From: Agrobacterium vitis | Lineage (GTDB): Bacteria; Pseudomonadota; Alphaproteobacteria; Rhizobiales; Rhizobiaceae | NCBI RefSeq assembly: GCF_037039395.1 | Contig: NZ_CP146242.1 | Coordinates: forward strand, 496,001-560,000 | DNA: 64,000 nt | Direction: 5' to 3' | Shown: positions 62,889-64,000 of the stretch, piece after piece | Layout of the letters: every line of letters starts with the position of its first letter | Position numbering within the stretch: the first letter of the stretch is position 1 | Program-made: the position numbers and the translations under genes | Notes under the pieces: generated by a model | Databases searched by the model: none | Seen by the model: only the letters and a program-made list of their open reading frames with translations | Told to the model about the DNA's origin: nothing

Positions 62889-64000
62889 TCACATCCCCCC
62901 GGGTGGTGGCCCAAAGCCCCCCGATACCGCTTTGATCGACGTATCGGCCTGGCCGATGACGATCTTCTCGCCCTCGTTCAAACCCGATTTCACCTCGGCA
63001 TTGACCCCGTCATTCAGGCCGATTTCCACCGTTCGGGTGACAATCGCATTGTCGGCTCCCACGACCCGCAGGCTGGCCTTGCCGGTCTTGACGCCGGTGC
63101 CGAGCGCCGAGGCAGGCACCGTCAGCACATTCTTCACCGCGCCAAGCACGACATGCACTTCCGCCGTCATATAGGTGCGGAAACGGCCATCGGAATTATC
63201 GACATCCAGGATGCCGTTATAATAAATCGCCGAGGACGATGTACTGGAGGAACTGGAGGAACTGCTTGATGAGCTGGAAGTGGAGGTGGTCGAGACGCTG
63301 CTGTCGCTGGTGATCGATTCCGGCGCGGGCTCGATGGATTTCAGCACCGAATTGTTGCGCACGGAAGGCTGGCCGAGAATGTTGAAATAGACCGCCTGCC
63401 CCGGCTTGACATTGACCACATCGGCCTCGGAGATTTCAGCCCGCACGATCATCTGGTTCAGGTCGCCCAGAATAACGATGGTGGGCGCCGATTGCGTGGC
63501 ATTGACGGTCTGGCCCTGCTGGTTGACCACGGCGAGAACCGTGCCATCCATGGGCGCGGTGATGCGGGTGTAGCCGAGATCGGCCTCGGAGGTTTCCACC
63601 GCGACTTCCGCCTTGACGATCTGGGCCTGAAGGCTGTCGATCTGCGCCTTGGTCTTGTCGCGGGTGGCGACCGCGCTTTCAAGATCCGCCTGCGTGCCGG
63701 AATTGCTGGCCCGCAGATTCTGCTGGCGCACCAGCGCCAGTTCGGCGCTGACCAGGGTCGCCTCGGCCTCTTCCTTCTGGGCCTTGATATCGGCCAGCGA
63801 GGCTTTCGAGGTGCGCAGGTCGTTGACCTGGGTGACCGAGTCGATCTCGGCCACCAGGCTGTCCTTCTTGATGGTGTCACCAACCTTGACATGCAGGGCC
63901 GTGATACGGCCGGACACCTGGGCGCCCACCGCAACCAGCCGGGACGGCTTGAAGATGCCGGTGGCAAGCACCGTTTCCTCCACATCACCGCGTTTGACCG
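62889..64000 (-). CDS. macA: MacA-like periplasmic adaptor, cut by the window edge
   Basis: The reading frame is open to the right edge, so the N-terminus (membrane anchor) is outside. Visible codons run on from RGDVEETVLATGIFKPSRLV, typical MacA sequence just after its anchor. A lipoyl domain (GRITALHVKVGDTIKKDSLV), a long helical hairpin (about 45-120 of the visible part) and a beta-barrel follow. A run of about 12 Ser residues within a Ser/Thr stretch (63234-63305) sits in the membrane-proximal half, which is unusual for the family. Confidence 0.9.
   Translation of the reverse strand, partial: VKRGDVEETVLATGIFKPSRLVAVGAQVSGRITALHVKVGDTIKKDSLVAEIDSVTQVNDLRTSKASLADIKAQKEEAEATLVSAELALVRQQNLRASNSGTQADLESAVATRDKTKAQIDSLQAQIVKAEVAVETSEADLGYTRITAPMDGTVLAVVNQQGQTVNATQSAPTIVILGDLNQMIVRAEISEADVVNVKPGQAVYFNILGQPSVRNNSVLKSIEPAPESITSDSSVSTTSTSSSSSSSSSSSSTSSSAIYYNGILDVDNSDGRFRTYMTAEVHVVLGAVKNVLTVPASALGTGVKTGKASLRVVGADNAIVTRTVEIGLNDGVNAEVKSGLNEGEKIVIGQADTSIKAVSGGFGPPPGGM

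Overview
The window looks like chromosomal DNA of an alphaproteobacterium of the Rhizobium/Agrobacterium group. Most genes are GC-rich and tightly packed. The gene order pleC - glnE - histidine kinase/response regulator - degP - cycLKJH - feuQ/feuP is the one I know from Sinorhizobium meliloti and relatives. Rhizobium-type intergenic palindromic repeats occur, and a complete RcGTA-type gene transfer agent cluster is present. No rRNA, tRNA, CRISPR array, insertion sequence or transposase was recognised.

Layout. (1) 0.2-17.5 kb, core block: the PleC-like cell-cycle kinase, GlnE (nitrogen control), an OmpR-type two-component pair, a DegP-like periplasmic protease whose frame is broken near its N-terminus, the cytochrome c maturation operon cycHJKL (ccmI-ccmE-ccmF-ccmH, each overlapping the next by 4 bases), a small lipoprotein, FeuQ/FeuP and a small secreted protein upstream of feuP that may be FeuN. 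(2) 17.6-34.4 kb, minus strand: a gene transfer agent (GTA) of the Rhodobacter capsulatus type. It has the candidate small terminase, large terminase, portal, small membrane protein, prohead protease, HK97 capsid, head-tail connector, head closure, tail terminator, major tail protein, two tail chaperone-like proteins, short tape measure, DUF2460, DUF2163, NlpC/P60 and the giant baseplate protein. A GH19 endolysin and a holin-like protein lie in the same cluster. Three intergenic repeats and one small plus-strand gene interrupt the cluster. (3) 34.4-46.1 kb, mixed block: a structured intergenic region, HmrR/CueR, an orphan sulfotransferase, a YcgN protein, a bifunctional PBP1A, the DUF1214/DUF1254 pair, an AT-rich stretch with a LuxR-type regulator and an ExoX/SyrA-like repressor, and DUF2336 and DUF1491 genes. 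(4) 46.2-53.6 kb: a TetR-controlled RND efflux operon with two adaptor lipoproteins and one pump, followed by an alpha/beta hydrolase lipoprotein. (5) 53.7-58.1 kb: a peptidoglycan-binding protein, a second PleC/DivJ-like kinase, DUF5330 and SufE. (6) 58.2-64.0 kb: a TetR regulator, a CocE/NonD hydrolase, and MacB with a MacA-like adaptor that runs off the right edge.

How the parts fit. The core block serves cell-cycle signalling, nitrogen regulation, envelope stress and cytochrome c biogenesis. The GTA genes together describe a small headful-packaging tailed particle; ATGA overlaps join many of them, which suggests they are still translated as a unit. The presence of a lysin and a holin inside the cluster suggests a self-contained release module. 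The most notable anomalies are the single-base frameshift in the degP-like gene, the extra small genes and repeats inside the GTA cluster, a nested inverted repeat upstream of the GTA, and a three-hairpin region next to hmrR. Functions are assigned from protein motifs and gene order read by eye; no database search was run.
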